This document shows positions 1-7,025 of a DNA stretch of 9,453 bases, piece by piece. How positions within the stretch are numbered: position 1 is the first letter of the stretch; every line of letters begins with the position of its first letter. Location: contig JAEUJT010000225.1 of assembly GCA_016793525.1 (NCBI GenBank), forward strand, positions 1 through 9,453. The letters are read 5' to 3'. The notes under the pieces were generated by a model that had not been told where the DNA came from, searched no databases, and worked only from the letters and a program-made list of their open reading frames with translations. This DNA is from Archangium sp. Lineage in GTDB: Bacteria; Myxococcota; Myxococcia; Myxococcales; Myxococcaceae. A program made the position numbers and the translations under genes.

Positions 1-1
1 C

Positions 2-673
2 GGCCAGCTCCGCGGCAACGTGATGGTGAAAACCACGCCGTCGGGCGCGCGGGTGTTCGTGAACGGCACCTTCCAGGGCTACACGCCGGTGATGCTGCAG
101 ACGCTGCCGGTGGGCAAGGCGATGATCAAGATCGAGCGCCCCGGCTTCAAACAGATCGGCCAGATGCTCGACATCAGCCCCGAAGACCAAGATCTCACGC
201 TCGAGCTGGCGCCCTCCCCCGCGTTCAAATCGTACGACGGCTCGCTCGATAAACTGGCCAGCGAGGCGCTGAAAGATCGCGCCGGAGCGGCCATGGCCTC
301 GGTCGCCAAATCGCTCGGGCTCGAGCGCGCGATGATCGCGGTGCTCAAAGAGATCAACGGCGGCGCGCAGAACGAGCTCACGCTCGCCTACTACGATGTG
401 AAGGCCGGCAAGCGCCTCGGCATCAAGCGCGCCACCTTCGCCGGCGACGAATACGGCCAGCTCAAGGGCGAGGTCGGCCGCATGGTGAACGGGCTGGTGA
501 ACCTGTCTGAGAGCGGCGGCCCCGAGAAGGTGCGCTCGTCGGATCCGCTCGACGGCAAAGGCGGCATGGAAGATTGGAGCTCGGAAGATCGAGGCGGCCG
601 CTCCACGGCGCGCGACAAGAAGAAGCGCTCGGGCGACCCGCTCGACGGCACGCAAGGCACCGAAGACTGGTAG
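2..673 (+). CDS. PEGA-domain protein, C-terminal part (5' end outside window)
   Basis: The frame is already open at base 2 and the GTG at 20 sits inside the conserved domain, so this is the 3' part of a longer gene; 223 residues are visible. Residues about 4-66 form a PEGA domain: a V-TTPSGA-VFVNG stretch, a G-TP turn, then LPVGKAMIKIERPGFK. PEGA domains are small beta-sandwiches usually found in surface or periplasmic proteins. Residues about 70-175 form a second, predicted alpha/beta segment (including LTLAYYDVKAGKRLG and EYGQLKGEVGRMVNGLV); I link it to myxobacterial PEGA proteins by inference only. The last 45 residues are charged and carry the motif DPLDG-x2-G-x-EDW twice, the second copy ending the protein. 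The sppA-like gene starts 24 nt downstream on the same strand, so co-transcription is likely. The precise role is unknown. Confidence is high that it is coding and PEGA-type. Confidence 0.85.
   Translation, partial: GQLRGNVMVKTTPSGARVFVNGTFQGYTPVMLQTLPVGKAMIKIERPGFKQIGQMLDISPEDQDLTLELAPSPAFKSYDGSLDKLASEALKDRAGAAMASVAKSLGLERAMIAVLKEINGGAQNELTLAYYDVKAGKRLGIKRATFAGDEYGQLKGEVGRMVNGLVNLSESGGPEKVRSSDPLDGKGGMEDWSSEDRGGRSTARDKKKRSGDPLDGTQGTEDW
542..670 (+). repeat. Two copies of a 12-residue tail motif DPLDG-x2-G-x-EDW
   Basis: Codons 542-577 encode DPLDGKGGMEDW and codons 635-670 encode DPLDGTQGTEDW. They are separated by 19 residues rich in Ser, Arg and Lys. The second copy is the extreme C-terminus. 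The DNA copies differ mostly at synonymous sites, so the repetition is held at the protein level rather than being a recent DNA duplication. A docking or assembly motif is possible, but this is inference. Confidence 0.7.
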
Positions 674-697
674 CCGGCTTTGCGCTAGTCCGCGGGC

Positions 698-3157
698 ATG
701 CGCTTCTCTTTGCTCGCGTTGCTGGTGGCTTCGACCTCGTTGGCGCAGACGGCCGGCGTCGCCACCGATGACGTCAGCCGCGGCACGACCCAGCTCCCCA
801 ACTCCGCCGCCTTCGTCGACGACAGCACGTCGCTCGTCTTGAACCCCGCCGGCCTCGGGCGCACCGGCGTGCTCACCGGGGTGGTGATTCACGAGCGCAG
901 CAACACCCGGCTGCTCGACGCGACCGGCGCCTGGGTCGCGACCTCGCTGGGTGACTTCTTCGGCCTCGGCCTGGGCGTCGACTTCATTCGACCCGACGGC
1001 GGCGCGCCGCGCTCGAAGACGAGCCTCGGCTTCTCCCTCGGTCCCCAGCAATTTTCGGTGGGCGCCACCATCAACTGGCTCTTCGGGACGCCGACCTCGG
1101 GGTTGATCGCGGCGGATCTCGGCCTGCAGTCGCGACCGCTGCGGTGGCTGTCGCTCGGCGCGGCGGTGCGCAACGTCAACGCGCCCTCGAGCGCGGCTGC
1201 CACCACCCAGCGGGAATACATCGTGTCGGTCGGTCTGCGGCCCTTCGCCGAGCGCTTCACGCTGGGCATCGACTGGCTCGCGCGCGAAGGCGTGGCGATC
1301 AACACCAGCCAACTTCAGTACACCGCCACGCTGCGCACGGTCCCTGGCCTCCGCGTCTTGGCGGGCTTCAGCCACGGCCTCGGAGGCGCTGTGCCGCTCG
1401 CGGTGCAAGCGGGCCTGTCGGTCGACTTCGAGCACTTCGGGTACACGCAGGGCGTCTCGGTGGCGAACGACCGCGCGAACTTTCAATTCGTTGGGCGCTT
1501 CTCTGCCGACACGTACGCCACCATCGTGCCCTCGCGTCGGGTGATCGTGATCAGCCTCGACAACATCGGAGAGCCGCAGGGCAGCACGCTCGGCTCGCTC
1601 CTCGGGCTGGCCGCGGAAGATCGGTACCTGCGCCTGCTCCGCTCGCTCTGGCGGGCCTCGGTGGATCCAGAAGTCGATGCGGTCGTGCTGAAAGTCGAGG
1701 GCGCGAGCATCGGCCTGGCCCGCGCCGACGAGGTGCGCGCCGCGGTTGAACGCCTGCGCCAGAACAAGAAGAAGGTCGTGGCCTACGTGCTCGGCGCGAG
1801 CGACCCGGAGTACCTCATCGCGGCCGCGTGCGACCGCATCTACGCCGCGCCCGAGGCGATGTTGATGGTCGACGGCCTGCGCTCGAGCACCATCTTCTTC
1901 GGCGACGCGGCGAAGCGGCTGGGCATCGACGTCGACGTCGCCCGGGTGGGTGCGTACAAGAACTTCCCCGACCAGTTCACCCGCGCCGACATGAGCGCGG
2001 AGCAGAAAGAAGCGGTCGAGGCCTACCTCGACACCTCGGAGAAGACGGTCGCCTCGCTGGTGATGCGGCACCGCGGCATCTCGCAGACCGCGTGGGAGGC
2101 GATCTGGAAAGAGGGCCTCAAGTCACCGCAGCGCGCGAAGGCGCTTGGAGAGATCGACGACGTGGCGACGCCGTCGCAGCTCGACGATCTCGTGTCGGGG
2201 CTGGTGCCGGGCGCCCGCATCGCGCGTGAGCGCTCAGAGCCGCGCGACGAGCGCTGGGGCGATCAGCGGCAGATCGCGGTCATCCCCGTGCTGGGCAGCA
2301 TCACTGGTGGCCGCAGCCAGTCGGCGCCGGTCGCGGGGCAAGTCTCGGGCGCGGAGAGCTTCGTCGATGCGATCTCCAGCGCGGCTGACGACCCGAACGT
2401 GGTGGCCATCGTGGTGCGCGTCGAGTCGGGCGGAGGCGAGACGCTCGCGTCTGACGTGATGTACCGCGCGGTGATCGAGGCGAAGAAGAAGAAGCCAGTG
2501 GTGGCCTCGATGGGCGACGTTGCCGCGTCGGGCGGGTACTACGTGGCGATGGGCGCCGACGAGATCTGGGCGTCTCCCACCACGCTCACCGGCAGCATCG
2601 GCGTGTTCTTCATCAAGCCCGCGGTGAAGCGGCTCGCGAACGAGTGGGGCATCTTCCAGCAGCACATCACGCGCGCTCCGCTGTCTGGCGTGACTGACCC
2701 TTTCGACCCGTGGACCGAGGAGCAGCGTGAGGCCGCGCAGAAATGGGTCGACGCCTTCTACGACACGTTCATCACCGAGGTGGCCACCAACCGAAAGATG
2801 GAGAAGACCGCAGTCGACGCCGTAGCGCGCGGCCGGGTGTGGAGCGGCGCCGACGCGAAGGCCAAGGGCCTGGTCGATCAGCTCGGCGGCTTCATGGACG
2901 CGGTGCGTGCCGCAAAAGTCCGCGCTGGGCTGGCGGCCGATGACGATGACGTGGCGCTCTCGTTCTTCCACGCCCGCGCGGGCCTGCTCGCGTCGGTGAT
3001 CGCCTCTGCGCCGTCGTCGCTGCTCGAGCGGCCGATGCCGACCTCTCCGCTGCCTCCGGCGCTGGCCCACCTCGCCGAGCAGCTCGGCCCGGCCCTCTGG
3101 CTCCTCGACAAGCCGGCGGTGCAGTCGCGCCTCGAATACGGCCTCGACGTGCGCTGA
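698..3157 (+). CDS. sppA: SppA-type S49 serine protease with N-terminal outer-membrane barrel-like domain
   Basis: This 819-residue protein starts at an ATG with no obvious Shine-Dalgarno, 24 nt after the PEGA gene. Residues 1-17 form a short signal peptide (likely cleavage near SLA-Q). Residues about 20-275 are rich in alternating beta-strand patterns and contain SLVLNPAGLG (46-54), the NPAGL signature seen in FadL/PorV-like outer-membrane barrels. Residues about 280-500 match the first SppA domain and carry the likely catalytic lysine K421 (ARVGAYKNF, equivalent to E. coli K209). Residues about 525-740 form the second domain with the nucleophile S611 (DVAASGGYY, equivalent to S409), followed by LTGSIGVF. 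Both catalytic residues are present, so it should be active. SppA enzymes degrade leftover signal peptides and other membrane-associated peptides. The usual N-terminal transmembrane anchor is absent, so outer-membrane attachment with a periplasmic protease is inferred. The symbol reflects the protease domains, not proven orthology. Confidence 0.9.
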   Translation: MRFSLLALLVASTSLAQTAGVATDDVSRGTTQLPNSAAFVDDSTSLVLNPAGLGRTGVLTGVVIHERSNTRLLDATGAWVATSLGDFFGLGLGVDFIRPDGGAPRSKTSLGFSLGPQQFSVGATINWLFGTPTSGLIAADLGLQSRPLRWLSLGAAVRNVNAPSSAAATTQREYIVSVGLRPFAERFTLGIDWLAREGVAINTSQLQYTATLRTVPGLRVLAGFSHGLGGAVPLAVQAGLSVDFEHFGYTQGVSVANDRANFQFVGRFSADTYATIVPSRRVIVISLDNIGEPQGSTLGSLLGLAAEDRYLRLLRSLWRASVDPEVDAVVLKVEGASIGLARADEVRAAVERLRQNKKKVVAYVLGASDPEYLIAAACDRIYAAPEAMLMVDGLRSSTIFFGDAAKRLGIDVDVARVGAYKNFPDQFTRADMSAEQKEAVEAYLDTSEKTVASLVMRHRGISQTAWEAIWKEGLKSPQRAKALGEIDDVATPSQLDDLVSGLVPGARIARERSEPRDERWGDQRQIAVIPVLGSITGGRSQSAPVAGQVSGAESFVDAISSAADDPNVVAIVVRVESGGGETLASDVMYRAVIEAKKKKPVVASMGDVAASGGYYVAMGADEIWASPTTLTGSIGVFFIKPAVKRLANEWGIFQQHITRAPLSGVTDPFDPWTEEQREAAQKWVDAFYDTFITEVATNRKMEKTAVDAVARGRVWSGADAKAKGLVDQLGGFMDAVRAAKVRAGLAADDDDVALSFFHARAGLLASVIASAPSSLLERPMPTSPLPPALAHLAEQLGPALWLLDKPAVQSRLEYGLDVR

Positions 3158-3158
3158 G

Positions 3159-3433
3159 CGGGAACCGACCGATCGCTTCTTCGCGCTTCGGCGCGCCGAC
3201 GAACCGTTCGCCGCGTTCTTGATGAACTGGAAAGGAGAGACCTTCTCCGCGCGCAACGCGGTGACGCAGATCAACGTGGCCGCGTGCGACCGCGACGACC
3301 GCGCGCTTCGTCTCGCGCCCACCGAGCGCTCGCGTCGATGATTCCGCCAACGCACCGGCTGGAGGTCGTCGATGCGCAGAGCACCAACAAATTCGCGCTG
3401 GTGGTGGTGTCACCCGTGGAGCGCGCGTTCTGA
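3159..3433 (+). pseudogene. Remnant of an unidentified gene with an apparent frameshift near 3333-3345
   Basis: Just after the sppA stop, one frame (codons from 3159, ending at the TGA at 3339-3341) reads like a real protein with G/C-rich third positions: DRFFALRRADEPF, then FLMNWKGETFSARN and TQINVAACDRDDRALRLAP. Coding character then moves to another frame, from the ATG at 3338 to the TGA at 3431-3433, giving HRLEVVDAQSTNKFALVVVSP. The change of frame fits a single-base deletion. No good start or ribosome-binding site precedes the first part; the first ATG is at 3222. Alternatives are two tiny coupled genes sharing ATGA (3222-3341, 39 aa; 3338-3433, 31 aa), or a sequencing error in an intact gene of about 90 codons. 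I do not recognise the family. Confidence 0.4.
3182..3195 (+). other. Short GC hairpin with a UUCG tetraloop
   Basis: CGCGC, TTCG, GCGCG form a perfect 5-bp stem closed by C(UUCG)G, a very stable RNA tetraloop, 25 nt after the sppA stop codon. No T-run follows, so it is not a classical intrinsic terminator. It could protect the 3' end of the sppA transcript or be chance in GC-rich DNA. Confidence 0.25.
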
Positions 3434-3443
3434 CGCTCGGCAA

Positions 3444-5036
3444 TCACGGAGCCGGCGTGAAGGCCCACACGCCGCCCTTGAACACCGCGTCAGAGGGATT
3501 CCCAGCGAGCGCGGTGCGGCCGTCGAGGCTCAACGCGACAGAGCCGATCTGGCCCTGCGCATTCGCATCGGCACGGGCCCCTCCGACGAAGGGCTCTCCG
3601 CTCGAACGCCAGGTGCCGTCGACGCGAACGAAGAGTTGCGCCGAGATCGAGCCCAGGGCACTCGCGCCGCCGCTGACCAGCACCCGATCACCCGCGAACC
3701 CCACCGTCAGTGCCACGCCCGCCCCACCGCGCGCCAAGCTGATCTGGGGGGACAGCGTCACCACGCCGTCTGCGCGGGCCCACCCATCTCCGCGGCGCGT
3801 GAAGGTGATGAGCGTGCCGAGCGGCCCCGCCCCGCCGTCGACGGCTCGGCCCCCACTGTCGAGGTGTGATGACACCACCAGCACGGTGCCGTCTCCGCTC
3901 ACGCCGATCGCCTCTGTCGCGCTGACGTCGCTTCCGAGCGCGATGGCTTCGGGGGTTGCCCACCCGCCTGGCACGCGAGAGAACACCAGCACTACGGCGC
4001 CCGCGTCGTCGCCCGCGCGAACCACGGCTGTATCTCCGTCGCCGCTGAGCACCACCCGGCCGCCGGAGACATAACCGCGGCCACTCCCGTCATCGAGGGA
4101 CAGCGTCGTGCGACCCCAGCCACCGTCGTCACCGCGCTCGAAGATCACCACCGCCGGAGGACTCACCCGGGCCGTCGCCACCGTGCGCCCGTCGAGGCTG
4201 AGGCCGAGGCTCGCGCCCAGGCGTGAGACGCTCGAGGTGGTGCCCTCTGGGCCGACCAACTTGCTGGCGTGCGGCGACCACGCGGTGCCCCCATCAGAGG
4301 AGAACATCCACACCGCCCCGCCGCCATCTGCGTCCATCGAGCCGCCGATGGCCGCGACGAGCCCTTCGGCGTCGAGGCCGACCGACTGACCGAACCACTG
4401 CCTTGGGCCTGCGCGATCGCTGGTGGTCATCATCGGCCCTTCGACCTCCCACGCGCCCGAATCCACCTGGCGGTACCCCCAGGCTGCTCCGCGCTCGCTG
4501 CTGGCGCAGATGGCGCCGACCATCGCCGTTTGTCCCTCGGCGGAAAGCGCCACCCCCGAGCCAAGGCACACCAAGGTGGTGATCGCGTCTGACGGGAAAG
4601 GGAGCTGTACCCGGCGGTTCAGCGCAGGCGGCGGCGCGGTGCTCACCGTGAACCACGGCTCCGCCAACCGGGTTTCTTCAGGGAAAACCAACGTCGCAAA
4701 ACCGCTCTGCGAACCCGGCATCACGAGCACCCGAAGCCCGCGCTCGTCGCGCGCGAGCACGTGGGCGAGAACCTGACCGAAGCGCACCTCGGCCACACGC
4801 TCCACCTCGGGCCCGGTGACTGTCACCACCGAGCCGACGAAACCCGCGCGCGGAGACAGGTCGTACAGCGTCTCGGGGAGCCGACAGAGGCGATCGGCGC
4901 TGCACCGAAGTCGGTCATCACCGACACAGTCGTCATCGACGTTGCACAGAAAGGTGAGCCCCGAGAACTGCGGGAGCACGGGAGCGCACGACACACACAC
5001 CATTCCCCAGGTGAGCCACCGCCGCAGCCCGCGCAT
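3444..5036 (-). CDS. Secreted, probably lipid-anchored beta-propeller protein with Cys-rich head and TIG-like domain
   Basis: The protein has 530 residues and starts at the ATG at 5036. A basic start (MRGLRR) and a short hydrophobic stretch end at C17 (VCVSC). The lipobox is imperfect, with Cys instead of Leu at -3, so lipidation is likely but not certain. A head with C31, C37, C45 and C51 (CNVDDDC type) resembles small disulfide-bonded modules common in myxobacterial surface lipoproteins. Residues about 58-118 look like an IPT/TIG immunoglobulin-like domain (SPRAGFVGSVVTVTGPEVE). The rest carries seven spaced repeats of the type VALS-x-DG-x-TA-x-VG, at about 162, 219, 277, 328, 377, 443 and 500, which fits a seven-bladed FG-GAP or YVTN-like propeller. 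No catalytic motif is seen, so binding or adhesion at the cell surface is inferred. It is convergent with sppA and divergent from rho, and appears to be transcribed alone. Confidence 0.8.
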   Translation of the reverse strand: MRGLRRWLTWGMVCVSCAPVLPQFSGLTFLCNVDDDCVGDDRLRCSADRLCRLPETLYDLSPRAGFVGSVVTVTGPEVERVAEVRFGQVLAHVLARDERGLRVLVMPGSQSGFATLVFPEETRLAEPWFTVSTAPPPALNRRVQLPFPSDAITTLVCLGSGVALSAEGQTAMVGAICASSERGAAWGYRQVDSGAWEVEGPMMTTSDRAGPRQWFGQSVGLDAEGLVAAIGGSMDADGGGAVWMFSSDGGTAWSPHASKLVGPEGTTSSVSRLGASLGLSLDGRTVATARVSPPAVVIFERGDDGGWGRTTLSLDDGSGRGYVSGGRVVLSGDGDTAVVRAGDDAGAVVLVFSRVPGGWATPEAIALGSDVSATEAIGVSGDGTVLVVSSHLDSGGRAVDGGAGPLGTLITFTRRGDGWARADGVVTLSPQISLARGGAGVALTVGFAGDRVLVSGGASALGSISAQLFVRVDGTWRSSGEPFVGGARADANAQGQIGSVALSLDGRTALAGNPSDAVFKGGVWAFTPAP

Positions 5037-5225
5037 GGGCGCACGCTACCCCACGCCCCAAGCGCGATTTCTGACTGTTTTTTGAGCGACAGGCTGCTAG
5101 CACCTGCGTGCCGCATCGACGGGCCGCAGCTTGGCCCCGGGCGGTTCAGGGCGCGCGCGGTTCGGTGACGGTTCGACAGGCCCCACCCCGCGGTCAGCGC
5201 CTTGCCCCAGCACTGTGAGAGGCGC
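5037..5225. promoter_or_regulatory. Divergent intergenic region between the propeller gene and rho
   Basis: This 189-nt stretch must hold the promoters of both divergent genes unless transcription reads in from outside. The only AT-rich part is about 5067-5100 and includes a T6 run (5078-5083); TTGAGC at 5082-5087 is a possible -35 box on the + strand, but no convincing -10 partner is visible. GGGCC (5121-5125) can pair with GGCCC (5133-5137) as a small leader hairpin. CGGTTC occurs three times, at 5142, 5158 and 5169. Rho genes elsewhere are often autoregulated through their leader, so this is a plausible control region, but no site is proven. Confidence 0.4.
5217..5222 (+). promoter_or_regulatory. 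Likely ribosome-binding site of rho
   Basis: GAGAGG lies 3 nt before the ATG at 5226. The spacing is short, but this is the only purine-rich match nearby. It supports the ATG start over the in-frame TTG at 5202, which would add eight residues (MPQHCERR) and has no such site. Confidence 0.4.
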
Positions 5226-6740
5226 ATGAGCACGAGCGACGAGCAGCCCGACCCAACCGACCCGACCCCGCCCACCGCACCACCCTCTGGTGGCGACGAC
5301 GACGGAGGCGATGACGACGGCCCCGACGATGGCGGCGATGAAGGCGGAGGCGCCGAAGCAGGCGCTCCGACGCACGGTGGGGGCGCGCCAGGCCAAGGGC
5401 CCGGGTTGGGTGGAGGCCGCAAGCGCCGCCGCCGCCGCCGCCGCAAGGGCAGCCCCATTTTCTTCAGCGAAGACGGTCAGGCCTACCGCAAGGTGATTCA
5501 GCCCGACGGCCAAGTGGTGAACGTGTTTCTCACCGCGGTCGAGCTGGAGCAGCACAAGCAGCGCCAACAGCAGCAACAAGCCCAGGCGCAGCAGCAACAG
5601 CAGCAGCGCCACGCGCAGGCCACGGGTCAGCCGGTGCAGGTGCCGGTGCAGACCGTCGAGGGCGTGTTGGACCTCGAGGTGAAGGGCCAAAACGCGGCGC
5701 TCCGGTCGCTCAAACACGGCCTGCTGCCCCGCACCGACGACCCTGAGATTCCCAAGAACCTGGTCCAGAAGCTCCGCCTCCGCGCGGGCCAGTACCTCAC
5801 CGCGAAGGCCCAGATGCGCGGGCTCAAGGGCACGGTGGTCAGCGTCGATACCGTCGAAGGCATGCCGGTCGAGCTCGCCACGCGCCTGCCGCACTTCCAA
5901 GACCTGACGTCCATCGACCCCGTCGAGCGCCTCAACCTCGAGCACGGCTCGAAAGACATGGTGACGCGGGTGCTCGACCTCGTTGCGCCGCTCGGCAAGG
6001 GGCAGCGCGCGCTCATCACCGCCCCGCCGAAGACGGGCAAAACCATCATCTTGCAGCGCATGGCCCAGGCGATTCTCTCGAATCACCCCGAGGCGCACGT
6101 GATGGTCGTGCTCATCGACGAGCGCCCCGAAGAAGTCACCGACATGAAGCGCAACATCAAGGCCGAAGTGCTGGCCTCGAGCTCCGACCAGAAGACCGTG
6201 GCGCACCTGCGGCTGGCGGAGCTGGCGCTCGAGCGAGCGCGGCGCATGGTGGAATGCGGGAAAGACGTCGTCATCTTGCTCGACTCCATCACCCGCCTCG
6301 CGCGCTCGTACAACAAAGAGGTCGAGTCGTCGGGCCGCACGATGTCGGGTGGCGTCGACTCGCGTGCGCTCGAGAAGCCCAAGCGCCTCTTCGGCTCGGC
6401 CCGCGCGACCGAAGAGGCGGGCACGCTCACCATCGTCGGCACCGCGCTCATCGACACCGGCAGCCGAATGGATGAAGTGATTTTCGAAGAATTCAAGGGC
6501 ACGGGAAACTCCGAGGTCACGCTCGATCGGCTGCTCGCCGAGAAGCGCATCTGGCCGGCCATCAACATCGCGCAGTCAGGCACGCGCAAAGAAGAGAAGC
6601 TCTTCACCCTCAAGGAATACGAGAAGGTGAAGAAGCTGCGGCAGATGCTCTTCCAGGTGAAGCCAGTCGAGGCCATGGAGGCGCTCATCAAGCGCCTCAC
6701 CCGCTACGAATCGAACGACGACTTCTTGAGCGAGCTGTAG
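5226..6740 (+). CDS. rho: Transcription termination factor Rho, divergent form with low-complexity N-terminal tail
   Basis: Rho is a hexameric RNA-dependent ATPase and helicase that ends transcription in the cytoplasm. The 504-residue protein, longer than the usual roughly 420, has a full motor core: Walker A APPKTGKT (266-273, K272), catalytic Glu in IDERPEEV (E299), Walker B VVILLDS (348-354, D353) and the arginine finger in SGTRKEE (R454). Signature stretches TGSRMDEVIFEEFKGTGN (411-428) and SNDDF (496-500) confirm the family. The N-terminal helical Rho_N domain is missing. Residues 1-75 are Pro/Thr, Asp/Gly and then a basic patch (RK followed by seven Arg); 113-131 are Gln-rich. The RNA-binding OB fold is recognisable (GVLDLEVKG at 146-154; LRLRAGQYL), but the RNP1 core GFGFLR of E. 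coli reads GQNAALR here, so the cytidine-stacking aromatics are gone. It heads a four-gene operon and may be a second rho of the genome. Confidence 0.93.
   Translation: MSTSDEQPDPTDPTPPTAPPSGGDDDGGDDDGPDDGGDEGGGAEAGAPTHGGGAPGQGPGLGGGRKRRRRRRRKGSPIFFSEDGQAYRKVIQPDGQVVNVFLTAVELEQHKQRQQQQQAQAQQQQQQRHAQATGQPVQVPVQTVEGVLDLEVKGQNAALRSLKHGLLPRTDDPEIPKNLVQKLRLRAGQYLTAKAQMRGLKGTVVSVDTVEGMPVELATRLPHFQDLTSIDPVERLNLEHGSKDMVTRVLDLVAPLGKGQRALITAPPKTGKTIILQRMAQAILSNHPEAHVMVVLIDERPEEVTDMKRNIKAEVLASSSDQKTVAHLRLAELALERARRMVECGKDVVILLDSITRLARSYNKEVESSGRTMSGGVDSRALEKPKRLFGSARATEEAGTLTIVGTALIDTGSRMDEVIFEEFKGTGNSEVTLDRLLAEKRIWPAINIAQSGTRKEEKLFTLKEYEKVKKLRQMLFQVKPVEAMEALIKRLTRYESNDDFLSEL
5424..5444 (+). repeat. (CGC)7 microsatellite in rho coding for seven arginines
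   Basis: Seven CGC codons in a row, flanked on both sides by AAG lysine codons, make the basic patch of the Rho tail. Identical codons in tandem can change in number by replication slippage without breaking the frame, so patch length may vary between strains. Confidence 0.8.
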
Positions 6741-6744
6741 CCCG

Positions 6745-7023
6745 ATGCAGCTCGTCTCGGGCCGCTGCGCGGTGCACGTCGAACGCCCTGGCATCGGGGT
6801 GTGCGTCGAGTGCCGCAATGTCGTCTGCACCGAGTGCACCACGCAGTTCGAGGGCATCAACCGCTGCGCGTCATGCCTCGCCAAGCGACGGGTCGAAGCG
6901 CAGAGCCGCTCGGTCGAATCTGAATTCTCCTCGGCCAACGTCGCGCGCGCGGCGGTGGCGGCGGCCCTGCTGTACGGCTTCACCTACGGAGCGGCCTCGC
7001 TGCTGGCGCTGGCCGGTGACTGA
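6745..7023 (+). CDS. Small B-box-type zinc-finger membrane protein
   Basis: This 92-residue protein begins 4 nt after the rho stop codon. Eight ordered zinc ligands are visible: C8-x2-H11, C20-x2-C23, C28-x2-C31 and C41-x2-C44, the pattern of a B-box or related cross-brace finger that binds two zinc ions. A charged linker (49-65) leads to one hydrophobic segment at about 67-88 (ARAAVAAALLYGFTYGAASLL), so the finger is probably cytoplasmic on a single-pass membrane anchor. In bacteria such fingers are often fused or adjacent to membrane proteins and are thought to mediate protein contacts. Its tight placement before the DUF4129 gene suggests it works with that membrane protein. The exact role is unknown. 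Confidence 0.8.
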   Translation: MQLVSGRCAVHVERPGIGVCVECRNVVCTECTTQFEGINRCASCLAKRRVEAQSRSVESEFSSANVARAAVAAALLYGFTYGAASLLALAGD

Positions 7024-7025
7024 CC

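Noticed and set aside
20..22. GTG at 20 as the start of the PEGA gene
   Set aside because: The frame is open to the window edge and the PEGA domain already begins before it, so the true start lies upstream.
3234..3248. Small hairpin GGAGA / TCTCC with AAGGAGA resembling a ribosome-binding site
   Set aside because: No start codon follows at a suitable distance and no T-run follows the stem; it lies inside the coding-like remnant.
3323..3332. Perfect palindrome CGAGCGCTCG
   Set aside because: It is ten bases of GC-rich self-complementary sequence with no second copy or flanking context; such palindromes are common by chance at this base composition.
2234..3355. Long open frame of 373 codons on the - strand, opposite the sppA-like gene
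   Set aside because: It is rich in Arg and His with no domain signature, and it lies antisense to a gene with clear catalytic motifs. Such long antisense frames are expected in GC-rich DNA.
5078..5083. T6 run as an intrinsic terminator
   Set aside because: No GC stem-loop precedes it on either strand; it is more likely part of the AT-rich promoter zone.
5202..5225. TTG at 5202 as the rho start
   Set aside because: It would add only MPQHCERR, and it lacks the purine-rich site present before the ATG at 5226.
5097..6206. Open frame of 369 codons on the - strand, opposite rho
   Set aside because: It is the antisense shadow of conserved Rho coding sequence; its composition (Leu/His/Arg-rich with a Leu run opposite the Gln codons) is an artefact of that.
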